From positions 62,001 to 126,000 of the forward strand of contig SMSL01000007.1 in assembly GCA_007859995.1 (NCBI GenBank): a DNA stretch of 64,000 bases. Direction: 5' to 3'. Under the pieces are notes generated by a model. The model worked only from the letters and a program-made list of their open reading frames with translations, was not told where the DNA came from and made no database searches. Positions 63,389 to 64,000 of this stretch are shown piece after piece. Within the stretch, counting starts at the first letter, position 1, and each line of letters begins with the position of its first letter. The position numbers and the translations under genes were made by a program. This stretch comes from Candidatus Brocadiaceae bacterium S225 (lineage in GTDB: Bacteria > Planctomycetota > Brocadiia > Brocadiales > Scalinduaceae).

Positions 63389-64000
63389 ATGACGATATTA
63401 AAACTCAGGCAGGATGCCAGTACTATTTTCAAAACAGGTTTGAAAGCTGTAGATCCCAAAGTATCAGTAGAAAGTTATGTTAAGCGAAAGAACAATACCT
63501 TAATTGTAGATAAGAGAAAATATGACCTTGATCAATTTGATAAAATATATGTTGTCGGCGGTGGCAAGGCCGGAGCCTCTATGGCCGCCGCAATAGAAGA
63601 AATACTTGATGACCGCATCACAGAAGGTTTTGTTAACGTTAAATATGGTTATACGGCTAAATTAGAAAAAATCAAGATACATGAGGCCGCCCATCCCGTA
63701 CCTGATGATGCGGGCAGTGATGGTGCGGAGGAGATCGTCAGGCTCGCAAAAATTGCAGGAGAAAGAGATTTGCTTATCTGTCTTATTTCCGGTGGTGGTT
63801 CCGCGCTTCTTCCTCTGCCTGTACAAGGCATCTCTTTAGGTGAAAAGCAAGAGGTTACGAAGGAACTGTTAGCCTGCGGTGCCGGCATAAACGAAATAAA
63901 TGCTGTGCGTAAACACATGTCAAGGTTCAAGGGAGGACAACTTGCCCGTTTTGCCTATCCCGCAACATTAATCACACTTATTCTTTCAGACGTTATAGGC
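63389..64000 (+). CDS. Glycerate 2-kinase, DUF4147/MOFRL (partial, 3' end outside window)
   Basis: The first 204 residues of a DUF4147 family glycerate kinase, with VVGGGKAGASMAAAIEE near residue 52, EAAHPVPDDAGSDGA, LICLISGGGSALLPLPV and EINAVRKHMSRFKGGQLA. The enzyme phosphorylates D-glycerate to 2-phosphoglycerate in characterised members. It follows the glycosyltransferase gene by 37 bp on the same strand, so an operon is likely, and the pair suggests glycerate or glycosylglycerate metabolism. Confidence 0.88.
   Translation, partial: MTILKLRQDASTIFKTGLKAVDPKVSVESYVKRKNNTLIVDKRKYDLDQFDKIYVVGGGKAGASMAAAIEEILDDRITEGFVNVKYGYTAKLEKIKIHEAAHPVPDDAGSDGAEEIVRLAKIAGERDLLICLISGGGSALLPLPVQGISLGEKQEVTKELLACGAGINEINAVRKHMSRFKGGQLARFAYPATLITLILSDVIG

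Overview
The window is a gene-dense, roughly 40% G+C piece of a bacterial chromosome with a didermic envelope (lipoproteins, signal peptides, periplasmic c-type cytochromes, a cbb3-type terminal oxidase). No rRNA or other firm taxonomic marker is present. The mix of small periplasmic cytochromes, superoxide reductases, desulforedoxins and diiron ferritin-like proteins beside a cbb3 oxidase points to an anaerobe or microaerophile that tolerates oxygen. A Planctomycetota / anammox-type (Brocadiales) bacterium is my best guess, but this is inference and not proven by the sequence.

Layout. 1-8.5 kb: MgtE Mg2+ transporter (cut by the left edge), a giant MscS/MscK-like channel, tandem UspA, a 38-aa Lys-rich ORF with its own terminator, a secreted HMA metal-binding protein, and a sigma54-type response regulator with an unusual receiver. 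8.5-13 kb: a minus-strand envelope operon (coiled-coil protein with two repeated beta domains, three-TM protein, 664-aa TPR protein). 13-17.3 kb: bioA, a 53-aa membrane protein, a BI-1/YccA protein and trpE behind a near-consensus promoter. 17.4-22.6 kb: an acidic repeat membrane protein, two adjacent SPFH/band-7 proteins, and a convergent paralogue of the coiled-coil protein. 22.8-25.4 kb: an epimerase, a 211-nt highly structured probable ncRNA, a 63-aa protein and a lipoprotein. 25.7-29.6 kb: gap-pgk-rpe-accD, followed by tRNA-Asn and its terminator.

29.9-39.2 kb is accessory: a tandemly duplicated Pmp3 protein, a DUF1566 protein, and a compact AT-rich operon in which a Liv-type ABC importer (livG-F-K ... 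H-M) encloses an unknown protein, a ThiH/HydG-like radical SAM protein and a methyltransferase. This operon is bracketed by two toxin-antitoxin modules. In both, the antitoxin is intact and the toxin is broken (one frameshift, one in-frame TGA).

39.5-51.4 kb is a minus-strand oxygen-handling island: cbb3 oxidase with a fused CcoN-CcoO, CcoQ, a one-haem CcoP and the assembly factors CcoG, CcoS, CcoI and a DsbD_2/SafE protein; then four small desulforedoxin-type proteins or ORFs, two ferritin-like proteins, an NADH:rubredoxin-reductase-like flavoprotein and a Tat-exported superoxide reductase. 52-64 kb (plus strand except citrate synthase): an acetolactate-synthase-like enzyme with an aldehyde dehydrogenase, a decayed cytochrome copy, a second (cytosolic) superoxide reductase, an aspartase/fumarase, a DUF3365 cytochrome, a beta-CASP nuclease, a LOG-family protein, citrate synthase, and at the right edge a GT-A glycosyltransferase with a glycerate 2-kinase, a likely glycosylglycerate or glycerate-metabolism pair.
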